Positions 8,561 to 21,225 are shown, counted from the stretch's first letter. The stretch: 64,000 bases of DNA from Castor canadensis (GCF_047511655.1 NC_133398.1:48117638-48181637); one strand, 5' to 3'. Notes: generated by a model from the sequence alone, not told the origin. Numbers and translations are program-made.

Positions 8561-8910
8561 ATGAGAGGCCAGGAAAAAGTAAAATTCAAAAGGGAAATTA
8601 ATGGACTCATGAAAGCATGGAAAATATCAAGCACAATCAACTTAATAAACTAGCAAAGAACAAAGATAAACAATGCTAAAAATAAAAAACAACACTAGAC
8701 TCAACCTAGAAAAAAAGCAGAAGAAAACAGGAATCAGTAAATACCTCTCAATTCAACCCTAAATATAAACAGACTTAACTCTAGGTCAAAAGATAGAGAT
8801 TGTTAGATTGTATCAAAAGCAAGATCCAACAATCTGTTGTATATAAGAGACACACCTCACAACCAAAGACATCAATTAAATATGAAAGGATGGAAAAAAG
8901 ATATACCAGG

Positions 8911-9106
8911 GCCAGTCACCAGTGGCTCATACCTGTAATCTTAGCTACTCAGGAGGCATAGATCAAGGAGGAACAGGGTTTAAAACTAGCCCGGGGAAAT
9001 AGTTCCTCAAAACCCTATCTCAAAAAACTCTTCACAAAAATAGGGCTGTGGAGTGGCTCAAGGTGAAGGCACTGAGTTCAAGTCCCAGTACCAGAAAAAA
9101 AAAAAA
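8911..9106 (+). mobile_element. Composite B1/ID-type SINE with target-site duplication
   Basis: A 7SL-like left half ('ggctcatacctgtaatc') joins an ID-like right half ('gtggagtggctcaagg', 'gagttcaagtcccagtacc') and ends in an A-tail. The duplication AAGATATACCAGG flanks it (8898-8910 and 9105-9117). It is inserted in LINE-1 copy 1. Confidence 0.92.
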
Positions 9107-10460
9107 GATATACCAGGCATGTGGAAATCAAAAGCAAGCAGAAATAGCTATTCTCATATTTCTCATATCAGACAAAGCACATTTTAAACAAAAATCAGTC
9201 AGCAGAGATAAACATGCTAACATGCTAATAAAGGGGAAAACCCAGCAAAAAGATATAACAATATATATGCACCAAACATCAGTTGGCCCAGGTTTATAAA
9301 ATAAACATTTTGTAGCACAAAGGAACAGATAGGTCCAGATATAGTAATAGTGTATAATCTTAACACCCTGTTCTCAATCTATAGACAGAACACCCAGACA
9401 AAAAATTAACAAAAATATTCTTGAACTAAACAATACCATGGATGAAATGGTCTTACCAGATATTTGTAGCATATTCCATCTATCCAACAGCAACAGATTA
9501 CATAATTTTCTCAGAAGCCCATAGAACTTTCTCCAAAATAAATCACATTCTAGGTCATAAAGCAAATCTTGATAAATGAAACAAACAAAAATAATTCCCT
9601 ATATCTTAACAGAGTCTAGTGGAATAAAATTAGAAACCTATAGCAAGGAAAAGTACAAAAAATGTTCAAACTCATGGGGATTCAACAATACATTTTGAAT
9701 GATTAATGGGTCACTGAAGAAATTAGGAAAAAAAGTTAAGAAACTCATAGATTCAAGTGAAAATTAGAACACAACATACCAGGACGTGTGGAACACAGCA
9801 AAGGCAGTCTTAAGAGGGAGGTTTATAGCCAAGAGTGCCCACATCAGAAAATTAGCTAGATCTCAAATAAACAATCTGATGATGCACCTTAATCTCTTAG
9901 AAAAATAGATATTAGCCAATCTCAAAGTAGGAGATGTTAAGAAATTATAAAAATTGGGACAGAAATTAATGAATTGGAAACCAAAAGAATGATACAATGA
10001 ATCAATGAATCAATGAAACAAAAAGTTGGTTCTTTGAAAAGATAAACAAAATGAACAAACCTTTAGCTCAACTAACCAAAAGAAGAAAGGAGAAGAAACA
10101 AACTAATAAAATCGAGATGAAAAGGGGGATAATACAAGAGACACCAATGTAATTCAGAAGATCATATGGAATATTTTGAAAACCTATACTCTAGCAAACT
10201 GAAAAAATAGATAAATTTCTTGACACATATGATCTATCAAAGTTGAATTTAGAGGACATAAACAACATAAACCGATCTATAACAAGTAATGAGACTGAGA
10301 CAAAGAAAAGTTCAGGTTCAGATGAAATCATTGCTAAATTCTACCATACCTTTAAAAAGTGCTAACACCAATGGCCTTAAACTATTCCAACAATAATACT
10401 ACCAAATGCATTGTACAAAGCTAGTATTATCTTAATACCAAAACTAGGTAAAGACAAATC

Positions 10461-10594
10461 AGGAGGAGGAGGAGGAAGAGAAGAAGGAAGGAAGGAAGGA
10501 AGGAAGGAAGGAGAGAGGGAGGGAGGGACAGAGGGAGGGAGGAGAGAGGGAGGGAGGGAAGAAGGGAAGAGGGAGGGAGGGAGGAAGGAAGGAA
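10461..10594 (+). repeat. Purine-rich (GGAA/GGGA)n microsatellite
   Basis: GGAGGA, GAAG, GGAA and GGGA runs, almost entirely purine on the plus strand. Open frames across it are low-complexity artefacts. Confidence 0.95.
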
Positions 10595-10775
10595 TTGGGC
10601 ACCTGTGGCTCATGCCTGTAATCCTAGTTACTCAGGAGGCAGAGATCAGGAGGATAGCAGTTCTAAGCCAACCTGGGCAAACAGATCATGAGACCCTATC
10701 ACAAAAATACCTAACACAAAAAGGGCTGATGGAGTGGCTCAAGGTGTATACCCTGAGTTCAAGCCCCAGTACCGG
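10595..10775 (+). mobile_element. Composite B1/ID-type SINE inside a purine microsatellite
   Basis: Contains 'ggctcatgcctgtaatcc', 'ctcaggaggcagagatca' and the ID-like 'ggagtggctcaaggtg'. Both flanks are GGAA-rich, so either the SINE landed in the microsatellite or its tail seeded the right-hand repeat. Confidence 0.9.
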
Positions 10776-10836
10776 AAGGAAGGAGGGAGGGAGGGAGGCA
10801 AGCAAAAAAGGCAGACAGAGAGAGAGAGAGAGAGAA
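10776..10836 (+). repeat. (GGAA)n / (GGGA)n / (AG)n tail repeat
   Basis: Directly follows the SINE; purine tetramers, then a short mixed part, then about ten AG units. Confidence 0.9.
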
Positions 10837-13500
10837 ATTTGTAGGCCAATATGCCTGATAACATAGGCAGAAAAATCATCAATAAAATACTTACAAACTG
10901 AATCCAACAACATATTAAAAGGTTAATGCTCCATGATTAAGTAGCTTTTATTCTAGGGATACAAAGATGATTCAGCATACACAAATCAATAAGTATAATA
11001 CAACACATAAATAATCAAGGAGAAAAAAATCATGATTATCTCAATAGATGCGGAAAAAGCTTTTGACAAAATTCAACATCTTTCATGATAACAGCTCTGA
11101 AGAAACTAGGAACAGAAAAAACATACCTCAGCATTATAAAATCCTATATATGACAAACCTGTAGCCAATATTATAGAAAATGGAAAAACCTAAAACCATT
11201 TCCTCTAACATCAGGAACAAGACAAGGGAGTCCACTCCCCCAATTTTTATTCAATAGAATACTAGATTCCTAGCCAGAACAGTAAGACAGGAGAGACAAA
11301 TAAAGGGAATCAAATAGGGAAGGAAGAAGTCAAATTATCCCTATTTGCAAATGATGTGGTCTTATACCTAAAACACCCAAAAAACTCTTAGTTCTCATAA
11401 ACACATTCAGCAAAGTAGCAGGATACAAAATCAATATACAAAACTCAATAGCATTTCTATACACCAACAATGAACAAATGAGAAGGAAATCAGGAAAATA
11501 ATGCCATTCACAATAGCATTAAAAAACTTAAAATAGGAATAAATTTAATGAAGGAAGTGAAAGACCTATAAAATGGTCTTTTTAGACCACTTAGAAATCA
11601 AAGAAGTCATTAGAAAATGGAAGGACATCCTACACTCTTTGATCAGGAGAATCAATATTATATAACTGACTATATTGCACAAAGCAATCTATATGTTCAA
11701 AGCAAACCCCATCAAATTCTAATGACATTCTTCATGGAGGTAGAAAAATCAATGCTAAAGTTCATATAGAACCAAAAAAGACTTCATATAGCTAAGGCAA
11801 TACTGAGCAAAAAGAGCAATGCTGGAGGTATCACAATACTTTACTTCAAACTATACTACAGAGCCATAGTAACAAAAATAACATAGTACTGGCACAAAAA
11901 CAGACATGAAAACCACTGAAACAGAATAGAAGACCCAGACACAAACCTGTGCTACTACAGCCATTTTATTTTTGACAAAGAAGCCCAAACATACATTAGA
12001 GCAAAGATAGCCTCTTCAACAAAGGATGTGAGGAAACTGGATATCCACATGTAGAAAACTGAAACTAGATCCCATCTCTCACCTGTATGAGTATCAATTC
12101 AAAGTGGATCAAAAATCTCAATGTAAAATCTGAAACTGTGAAACTGCTGCAGGAAATAATAGGGAAAACACTGGAACATACAGGTATAGGCGATAACTTT
12201 CTGAATAGAACTCTAATAGCTCAGCGATTAAGAGAGAGGATTGACAAATGACACTGGATCCAACTAAAAAAACTGCACAGTGAAAGAAACACCAGTTTGA
12301 AAATACAGTCTACAGGATAGGAGAAAATCTTTAGCAGCTATACATCTGACAAGGGATTATTAACCAGAATTCATAGGGTACTCAAAAAACTCAAGAACCC
12401 AATAAGTAAATAATCAAATAAACTGAACAGACAATTCTCAAAAGAACAAATGGCTAATAAATACATAAAGAAATGCTCAACATCCTTGGCGATAATGGAA
12501 ATGCAAATCAAAACTACATTGAGTTTTTACCTCACTCTAGTCAGAATGGCTACCATCAATAACACAAACAACAGCAAATGCTGGTGAGATGTGGGGCAGG
12601 GAAAGGAGTCCTTATCCACTGTTAGTGGGGATGTAAATTAGTGCAACTATTATGGAAAGCTGTATGGAGGTTCCTCAAAAAACTAAAAACAGACCTAACC
12701 ATATGATCCAATGATACTACTCCTGGTCAATATATCCAAAGGAATGTATGTCAGGTTACGATAAAGACACTTGCATACCCTTGTGTATTGCAGCCTATTC
12801 ACAATAGCCAACAGGAGATTGGAAACAGCAGATACCCTACAACTGACGAATGGATTTAAAAAATGTGGTATATATACCAATGGGTATATATATATTATTC
12901 ATCTATAAAGAAGAATTAAATTATGTTCTTCATAGGTAAATGGATGGAACTAGAGATCATCATGTTAAATGAAGTAAGCCAGGTTTGAGGACAAAGGTTG
13001 CATGTTTTCCCTCATATGTGGAAACTAGACTTATAAGAGAAATGTACACTTAAATACATATATAATTCTATACACATACATATATGTGTGTATGTGAAGA
13101 GAAAGAGAACATTATTGTAATAGTGGGTCTGTCTGAGGGTATCTGGGGGGGTGTGAGAAGAAAAGAGAATGATAGAGAATGAAAAATACTGAAATACACT
13201 GCATCTGTGTATGAAGATGGCATAATGAAATGCACTGAATTCTGTTAAATAGTAGGTGAGCAGGGCAATAGAGAAAGAGTAAGTAATTGAGGTTAATCTA
13301 ATTAAAGTACAACATATGCTTTATGAAATACCATGGCAGTTAATCCCTTTTGAAAAATTAATATACACTTTAAAAAATGAAGGACAGGAAAGTAAAACAG
13401 GTCCTGTCCAGGGGTACTAGTGTGAGGGAGGGTAAACAGAGAGGGTAAGTGAGAAAGAGTAATGGAGGGGCTGAGTCTGATCAAGGTACATTTGTTTTCT

Positions 13501-13970
13501 AAATTTCAATTATTCTCCTACACTATTGAAAATTTTTTTTATTATTGTTGTGCTGGGTGGGGTACATTGTGGTATTTACAAAAGTTCTTATAATATATCT
13601 ATTATGTTATACTTGAAATCACCCCCTTCAAAAATATTTTCGATTACATATTTTGGTGGACATTCAAAACTCTAAAAAGTGATGGTAAAAATAGCCAATT
13701 AACTCTCTCAGGCATAAAGTCTGACACCTTTGCAAATCTAAGATATTTCTGTGAACATTAAAAAGATGAATGATACCAAGCAAACCACACAATGGTTGTT
13801 TAAATAATCTATGCTCAAGGAACTAGAAAAGGAAGAATAAACTAAATCCAAAGTTAACACAACATAATAATAACAGATTAGATCAGATATAATGTAATAG
13901 ACAGTACAAAAGTAGGAAAAAATCAACAAAACTGAGAGTTGGTTGTTTAAAAAGAAGAATAAAACCAAAG
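13501..13970. other. AT-rich junction between the two LINE-1 copies
   Basis: Probably residual LINE-1 3' UTR or ORF2-like debris. No gene seen. Confidence 0.4.
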
Positions 13971-14180
13971 AATCCTTACCTAGATTAATATGAAAAAGAG
14001 AAAGAAGATAAAATGTTAAATGAAAGAAAAAATGTCATACATAATAGATGGTTCAAAAACAAGAAGGATCAAAGGGATTATTGTAAACAATTATATGCCA
14101 GCAAATTGGATAACCTAGAAGAAATGATTAAATTCCTATACACATATGACCTACCAAGACTGAATCAAGAAGCAATAGAA

Positions 14181-14310
14181 ATCTGGGTGTAGTGGTATAT
14201 GACTACAGTGCCAGCACTCAGGAGATAGAGGCAAGAAGATCAAGAGATCAGTGCCTAGTGCCAGCCTGAGCTACACTGCAAGATCTTGTCTGAAAAAACA
14301 AATAAAAAGA
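14181..14310 (+). mobile_element. B1-like SINE monomer
   Basis: 'gtgccagcactcaggagatagaggc' pattern, with 'cagcctgagctaca' and 'ttgtctgaaaaaaca' following: the 7SL-derived B1 layout with an A-rich tail. Inserted in LINE-1 copy 2. Confidence 0.8.
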
Positions 14311-15333
14311 AAGAAACCTGAATAAACACAGTTGAATTGATAACCAAAACAAAGACCAGATGGTCAGATGAATTCAAAGAAGTATTAATAACAATCATTC
14401 ATAAACTTTTCCCAAAAAATACAAGAAGGAATATTTCCAACCTCATTTTATGAGGATAGCATCACCCTAATACCAATCCCAGACAAAGACCACACAAGAG
14501 AACTAAAGGCAAATATCCCAAATAAACATAGGTGCAACTGCCCTCGATTACATATTAGCAAACAAAATTCAACTGCACATTCAAAGGATCATTCACCATG
14601 ATCAAGTGGGACTTATTCCTGAGATGCATGGATGGTTCAAAGGAAAAAAATCATTCTGTAACACAGCATATTAACAGAATGAAAGACAAAATCCACACAA
14701 TAATCTCATTAGAAACAGAAGCCCATTTCACAAAATTCAACAACCAGTCATAATTTTTAAAAACACTCTATAAAATAGGTATAGAAGGAACGTTCCTAAA
14801 TTAAGATCATATATGAAAAGCCAACAACTAATACTCTAATTGATATATAAAAACTGAAAGCTTTTTCTCTAAAATATGGTACTTGGCAAGAAGATCCCTC
14901 TTATTACCTTATTCTACATAGTACTAGAAGTCTTGCCAGAGATATTAGACAAAAAAATAAATAAATAAAAAATAAAAGCATTCAAATTGAAAAGAAAAAA
15001 ATAAAACTTTATCTGCAGATGACATGATGATATTTGTAGAAAATCCTAAAGAGTAAACTACAACAAAAATGTTGGAACTAATAAATGAATTCAGCAAGGT
15101 TGCAGGCTATAAAAACAACGTAAGAAACCAGCGGCATTTCTATAGACTAACAATGAACTATTTGAAAAGGAAATTAAGAAAACAATACCTAGCAAGAAAA
15201 ATAACAATGTATTTAGGAATTTAACCAAAGAGGCAAAAGATTTGTACAGTGAAAATTATAAAACACTAAATGGAAAAATTAAAGGACAGAGGTAAATGCA
15301 GAAATAATCTTTATTCATCAAAAGAATTAATAT

Positions 15334-15622
15334 TCTTAGGCTGGGCACAGTGGCTCAAGCCTGTAATCCCAGCTACTTGGGAGGCAGAGATCAGGAGGTT
15401 CATGTTTCAAGGCCAGACTAGGCAAAAGTTCATGAGACCCACTCAACTAATAAAAGTTGAGTGTTTTTGGTACATACCTATCATCCCAGCTCTGGGTGAT
15501 CCCAAGTCATGAAGCAAGACTCTGACTCAAAAATAACTAAAGCAAAAAAGAGCTGGAGGTGCAATTCAAGTGGTATAGCACCTATCCAGCAAGTGCTAGG
15601 TCCTGAGTTCAACTCTCAGTAC
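15334..15622 (+). mobile_element. Long composite SINE with target-site duplication
   Basis: A B1-like half ('ggctcaagcctgtaatccca') and an ID-like half ('gtggtatagcacctatccag') are separated by an extra middle segment. The duplication ATTAATATT appears before (about 15325) and after (about 15633) the element. Confidence 0.85.
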
Positions 15623-16783
15623 CACTAAAAACATTAATATTGTTAAAATATGATAGTATTAAAAATGATCTACAGATCCAACACAATTTCTATCAAAATT
15701 CCAATGGCATTTTTTGCAGAAATAGGAAAAACAACCCTAAAATTCATATGGAAACATAAAAGAGTAAAGAGTAAAAGGTTTCAGTTGTGCAATGTGAATG
15801 GTTCTGGACATCAAATATCCCACATGGAGACTACAGTTAACACTGCTGTATACTTAAAATGTGATTAGAGGTAGATCTTAAGTGTTCTCACCACAAAAAA
15901 GGAAGATGAAATAAGGCTCAAAAGTGTGCAATTTTGCTCTGTGAATATTCATAAAAATCTATGTATATGTACATAATTCATACACATATATTAATGAAAC
16001 ATTAGTAGATCCAAATACATGAAAAAAGAACAAATGCAAATGATAAAAAGTACTAAAAGTAAATAAGAAAAAGATTGCCTTATTGAGTAAATAGTGTCAA
16101 AATAATTACGTGGAAGCCTCAAGTTTAGATCTATACTGCATGCTTCATACTGAAGTAAATTCTAAATGGATCAAAAAGGTGACGTGAGAAAAGTGAAGCC
16201 ATGAAATTCCTTGGAGAGGATAGAGTATGATTTCTATAAAAAAGACATACATTTAAAACATAAATTAACTTTATAAATTCAAATTTTTGGCAAGCAATAA
16301 GCACTGTAAACCAAGTCAAAGATATGCAACTTCAGAAATACTTATTTACCAGGCATACTACAAACAATTAGTTGACTTCTTTAATGTGTAAAGAATTCTT
16401 ATCATTTAATATTAAAAAATAAAAATAAAACAGTCTCTAAAAATGTGCAGAAACCCTTTCAGCCACTTTATGGAAAAAGAAAAACTAAGACCTTAAATTA
16501 TGAAGTTATCTTACTCCATTTTAAGAGAAAGGCAAATGAAGTGACAATTAGATACAACTTTTATTTATCAGATAAACAAAACAGGAAGTTTGATTACACA
16601 GTGTACTGTATTGTCCTCTAAATCAAAAATAGGCATTTTCATAATTTTCTGGTAGGAGTGTAAATTATTATATATTTCCAAAATCTCAAAAGTATAAAAC
16701 ATTTTGTTCTACAATTGTACTTATAGGCACTTTCCCTACAGATGTTCTTGCACACAAAAAAATGACTTTTAAAGGAAATACAG

Positions 16784-16855
16784 AGCTGGTGGAGTGGCTC
16801 AAGTGGTAAAATGCTTGCCTAGGCCCTGAGTTCAAACCCCAGTACTGCAAAAAAT
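16784..16855 (+). mobile_element. ID-like SINE monomer with target-site duplication
   Basis: A tRNA-derived unit alone: 'gctggtggagtggctcaag' and 'gagttcaaaccccagtac'. Flanked by AAAGGAAATACAG and AAAGGAAGTACAG, a one-mismatch target duplication. Confidence 0.88.
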
Positions 16856-17505
16856 AGTAGGAAAAAATCAAAGGAAGTACAGAATTATTGATAACAGCAA
16901 AACACCAGAAAATCTTAAATGTCGATCAATAAGGAACCAACTAAACAAATACTACAGGATACAAAACAAGTTTCCATTGACTTATATACAAAGTTCCAAA
17001 GACAAATTGTTTTATGTAGAATTAGCAAAGTATATTTTTAAAGGTAATTAAATGAAACTTTAAAACATTAGTACATCAGTGAACATAATCAACAAAATGA
17101 AAAGCATCCTATGAGTAGAAGGAAATATTTGCAAAGCGTGTATCAGAAAAACGTTAATACTTAGAACATATATAGAACTCCTATAATAACACAACAGAAA
17201 ATTGAGAAAGTTGATTTTAAAATGAACAAAGGACTTGAGTAGACATTTGTCTAAAACTGATGTATAAATGGCCAATAAGCATATGAAATGATTTTCAATA
17301 TTCACAGTCACAAGAAAAATGCAAATCAAAACCACAATGAGTGACCTCCTCACAACCCTGAGGATGACTACAATTCAAAAAACAGAAACTAAGTGATGGT
17401 GGAGATATAGAGAAGTTGGAACACTTGCACACTGTTGGAGGAATTGTAAAATGGTGCAACAGCTATAGAAAACAGTATGGCAGTTGCTCAAATATTTAAA
17501 AATCG

Positions 17506-17593
17506 GGCTGACAGAGTGCCTCAAGTGGTAGTGCATCTGCCTAGCAAGTACGATGTCCTGAATTCAAACCCTAATACCACCAAAAAAAAAAAA
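17506..17593 (+). mobile_element. ID-like SINE monomer
   Basis: 'cctcaagtggtagtgcatc', 'gcctagcaagtac', then an A-tail of about 12; inserted in the 3' part of LINE-1 copy 2. Confidence 0.85.
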
Positions 17594-17854
17594 TTCAAAA
17601 TCAAAATAGAACTACCATATGATCCAGCAATCCCACTTCTAGCTATATGTTCAAAAGATCAGAAAGCAAGGTCTCAAAGACATATTTGCACACCTGTGTT
17701 TCTAGTACATCTATTCACATAGTCAAGCCATAGAAGCAACCCAAATGCCCATTGACAGATGAATGGATGACAAAATGTGACATATATTCACAGTGGAATA
17801 ATCTGTAGCTTTAAAAGGGAAGGAAATCTGCCACTTGATACCATATAAATAAAC

Positions 17855-18290
17855 ACTATGGTCTGAATATGAAGTATCTCCCAAAAATGTTCATGTGTCA
17901 AAAGCTTATTTGCCAACTGGTGGCACTATTGAGAGGTGATCATGAGATTAATCCATTGATGAGTTCATATAGAATGGGCTATAGGAGGTGGCACCTGGTT
18001 GGAGAATGTGGGTTGTTGGGTATGTGCCTTTGAAGGGTTTTTGTTTATTTGTTTTCTTTTAGATACATACAGGGTCTGGCTATGTGTCTCAGACTGACCT
18101 GAAACTATGTACTGCAGGCTGGCCTCAAATTTGTATTCTCCTGCCTCAGGCTTCCAAGTGCTAGGACTACAGGCATGTAGCACCACTCACAGCTTATGAA
18201 GGATATGTCTTATCTCTGGCCCCTTCCTGTCTTGCTTTCTGCTTCCTAACAGCCATGAAATGAACATCTTTCTGTTAGGGGAAATAAGGA
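17855..18290 (+). repeat. MaLR-type LTR, interrupted by a B1
   Basis: Begins with the 'atggtctgaatatgaag' motif and continues 'gtggcactattgagaggtg'. After an inserted SINE it resumes with 'ggatatgtcttatctctggc'. The same family recurs at 19360, 24950 and 29872. It has no internal region and is probably a solo LTR lacking its last part. Confidence 0.7.
18045..18195 (-). mobile_element. B1-like SINE inserted in the MaLR LTR
   Basis: The plus strand shows the reverse complement of B1: 'ctcctgcctcaggcttcc', 'aagtgctaggactacaggca', with the T-rich tail at the left. Confidence 0.85.
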
Positions 18291-18294
18291 GAGT

Positions 18295-19359
18295 TGTCAT
18301 TTCATGGACATAGTGTTTCATTTCTGCAAGATGAAAAAGTTCTATAGATTTGCTTCACAAAAAATGTAAACATATTTAACACTATGATAAATTTATGATA
18401 TATGCTTCTTATAATAATAAAAAAACAATCACTAATACATTTAATTTTTTTGAGTATTTGGCATTACTACAACTACCTTGTATGAATTGATTGCTTTAAA
18501 CCTTTTAACACTCCAAGAGAATATAATGCTTTATCTTAAATTTACATAAGAAGCTAAAATTCAGAGGATTTAAGCAATTTCACTTGTAAGTAGCTAGTTC
18601 ACTTGTAACTGAACCCCCTAGATTATGTCTAGAATTGGTATCTCAAAATTCTCACCTCTACTATATCTTCATTGCCTACCCAGAACCAATTTGAGGATGA
18701 ATGGACATCTCAGCTAGATCAAGGCTCTCAAAATAGCTCAGAGTATAGAGAGAGGGAGGATTTTGTGAAGCAATTTCCTTAGAGAAAAATGTGGCATTGA
18801 TGTGAAGGGAGAATGAAGGGATGTAAGGAAGAAGCAGGTGCAAATTCATAACCCAGCTATGACTATTAGCAGTAATGCTGTGTACATTTGTGTGGACATA
18901 TGTTTTAGTTTCTCTTGGGTATATCAGTAACAACAGAAAATAGATTACTGGTTACCTAGGCCTAGTGGCTGGGATAGGAGAAAGGGGAGTGACTACTAAT
19001 GTGATTTTTATGTGGTGATGTAAAATGTTCTAAAATTCTGATAGTTGAAAATTCTCAGCATATATTCAAAGCCATCCAATTATATACTTTTAACAGGTGA
19101 ATGCTATGATATATAAATTATATCTTAATAAATCAGTTATGAAAAATATAAGGGATTCCAAAACACACTAATGAAGACATATAATAGTTAAATACAAGAT
19201 TTTTGAATATCAAAAATAATGCAAAAGCAATTCATGTTGAACAAAACTCCAAAAATTTAAATATAAACAGGCTGTCATTGTTTGTTTGGTTTATGACTTT
19301 GCCTTATTGTAAAGTGGAATAGTTACTGCCATATAGGCTGGGTTTCAGGGCAGTATAGC
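18295..19359. other. Non-coding; MIR-like segment at about 18440-18640
   Basis: 'aaattcagaggatttaagcaa' and the following run resemble the core of a degraded MIR. The rest is unassigned AT-rich DNA with no gene seen. Confidence 0.45.
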
Positions 19360-19763
19360 TGTTAGGCAACTTTTTGTCACTGTGACAAAATACTTAATAA
19401 GAACTTAAAGAAAGAGAGATTTATTTTGGTTCACAGTTTCAGAGGGTTCAGTTCACTATGGCTGAAGGGTGTGGTAGAACAAAATTGCTCACCTCAAGGC
19501 AGTCCAGCCAGGAAGAGAGAGAGAGAGCAAGAGAAGCCAGAGAGAATACACATCCCTCAAAGTCACACCCCCAGTGACCTACTTCCTCTCACTAGGTCTA
19601 CCTCCTGCTTTCCACCACCACCCAATAATACTATCAAATTTTAATCCTTCCATGGATTCATCCACCAATGAGGTTAGAGCCCTCATGATCCATTCACCTT
19701 CTCCAAAACCCATCAGCTGGAAGCCAAGCCTCCAGTACCAGTCTTCATATCAAACCATAACCA
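19360..19763 (-). repeat. Solo MaLR-type LTR
   Basis: On the minus strand it runs from 'tggttatggtttgatatgaa' to 'tattttgtcacagtgacaaa' and ends AACA. It matches the 29872 copy in reverse orientation. An AGAGAG run lies inside. Confidence 0.75.
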
Positions 19764-20424
19764 GAGGGCATGTTTATGTGGGTTGACAAGAGCATGTGAA
19801 CAGAATGGACAACAATGAGGCTTTCAGTATAGTCCTGTGTGATGGGGGGAAGGGAGGAGTTTTTTTTCTTTTTCACTTGGTTCAAAATGTGGAGTGGTAT
19901 TTTAATGAATACATGAAAGGTGAACATTTTTCCTTTTGCGTTGGGTACCAAGGTGATTCATCAGGGTACTAGAAAGGAGTTTTCACTGGACAATGAGGGA
20001 GATTGAGATGTGTTTTCTGTAGGGCACCTCACTATCTGAGAATTTCAGAGAGTAGGAAAAGACTAACTACCACTTGCTATGTTAAGCGTGACCAGCTATC
20101 CCCAGAGTGTCAAGGGGAAAGATACGAATCCAAGCACTGGCTTAGTGACAGGAGAGAAAAGTAGAGGCCCTATTTAGTTTGGCCCAAGAAGAATGTGGGT
20201 GATTGGCAAAGGAGGAGGGGACTCATCACTGAGCCACTCTGTAAGGTAGAGGGCCAGAATGGAAAACAGAATGGAGCCTGCCAAAGGACAAGCTGGATGA
20301 CCCATGGAAAGAAGACTGTTTGGTGGGCCCATTAGGGGATTTCTAAGAAGCACACCAGGGCAAGTCCACTTTATTCTAAGTCTACAGGTTATGAAGGAAT
20401 GCAGCTCAAAAGGGACCAGTCACA
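19764..20424. other. Non-coding, no feature recognised
   Basis: Moderately G-rich unique-looking sequence with no long ORF or repeat signature. Confidence 0.5.
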
Positions 20425-20541
20425 GCTGAGCTCAGTGGTGCATACCTGCAATCCCAGCACTAAGAATGCTGAGGCAGGAGGTTTATGAATTCTAGGCCAG
20501 CCTAGGCTATGTGACCCTGTCTCAGAAAAAAAAAAAAAAAT
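20425..20541 (+). mobile_element. B1-like SINE
   Basis: 'gtgcatacctgcaatcccag', 'aggcaggaggttta', 'ctaggccagcctaggc', and an A-tail of about 15. Confidence 0.88.
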
Positions 20542-21132
20542 TGGGTGGGACCTGTCCAAATGACTTGCCCTTCTCCATCCTCCCAGCTCTGACCCTGAAA
20601 GGCATAGAAATGAGCAAATTCCAAGGGGTGGAAAGAGAAGTTGGAGGGGCTCCATGGGAATAAGAGCTTCTCATCAGAACTCTTTCCCTTTTCCTAGGCA
20701 GATGTCCAACAGGAAGCTTGGTAGGAGAGCATATTATGTGATAAGTCAATTTTGAACTGCTAATCTCTGAATCTTGAACAATCTGTGATATGTGCATTCT
20801 GATTTTTGTGTTTATGACAAAGTGACTGCAGGATTTTCATTTCCCAAATGGATCCAAAAAAGTCACAAAGGTCTGCTCAAGTTTCCACCTAGGAGCAGGG
20901 GAAGATTATGTCCACTGAATAACTTTGAAAGAGCAGCGAGTGAAATAGAAGTTTATTTTTATCACACCTTGTACATCTGAGTTACGTATTTATAAATGGA
21001 TATAAAATGAAATATCAAACACAATTAAAAAGAGTGCAGCAGTTGTTTTTATATGGAATTTTTTACATGGAATTGCCTTCAACACATAATAAGCTTTTTT
21101 AAAGTGATACTATTTATACTAAAACTTAAAAA
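20542..21132. other. Non-coding, no feature recognised
   Basis: Unique-looking sequence between two SINEs. Short ORFs only. Confidence 0.5.
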
Positions 21133-21225
21133 AGGTCTCGGGGTATAGCTCAATAATCCTAAATTTGCATAGCATGAGCTGAGACCTTGAATTGTTTGAT
21201 CCCAGGCTCTGAAAAAACACATCAA
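21133..21225 (+). mobile_element. Diverged ID-like SINE
   Basis: 'ggggtatagctcaataatcc', 'tgcatagcatgagctg' and 'ttgatcccaggctctgaaaa' give an ID/tRNA-like layout. Confidence 0.65.

Larger units (their letters stand above)
8700..12500 (+). pseudogene. LINE-1 ORF2 remnant with altered catalytic box
   Basis: Endonuclease and reverse-transcriptase segments are recognisable in order but shifted among frames. At 11344-11361 the polymerase box reads FANDVV, where active elements carry two adjacent aspartates, so the first catalytic Asp codon has become Asn. The gene cannot encode an active enzyme. Confidence 0.75.
7440..13500 (+). mobile_element. LINE-1 copy 1, near full length but decayed
   Basis: A+T-rich plus-strand sequence shows the LINE-1 order: ORF1-like remnants (about 7620-8560), an endonuclease region (about 8700-9800), reverse transcriptase (about 10000-11700), the C-terminal part of ORF2 (to about 12960) and a 3' UTR. 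Landmark segments include 'gaaaaagcttttgacaaaat' near 11052 and the closing 'aaatggatggaactagag' block near 12940. Many frameshifts and stops prevent any long frame. Two composite SINEs and a purine microsatellite interrupt it. Both ends are approximate. Because the SINEs are inserted in it, it is older than they are. Confidence 0.88.
13971..17850 (+). mobile_element. LINE-1 copy 2, older and fragmented
   Basis: A second run of LINE-1 ORF2 sequence in the same orientation: fingers region near 14090-14170, palm near 14590-14760, the polymerase box 'gcagatgacatgatg' at 15015-15029 (both Asp codons kept), and the C-terminal part and 3' end at 17060-17840. It is more diverged than copy 1 and has four SINE insertions. 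The middle (about 15870-17050) is only weakly LINE-like. Ends are approximate. Confidence 0.78.

Noticed and set aside
10411..10866. 151-residue plus-strand frame
   Set aside because: Spans a purine microsatellite and a SINE inside a LINE-1 copy; no coding meaning.
16784..16855. tRNA gene
   Set aside because: The tRNA-like box pattern belongs to an ID-type SINE with A-tail and target duplication; no intact cloverleaf was seen.
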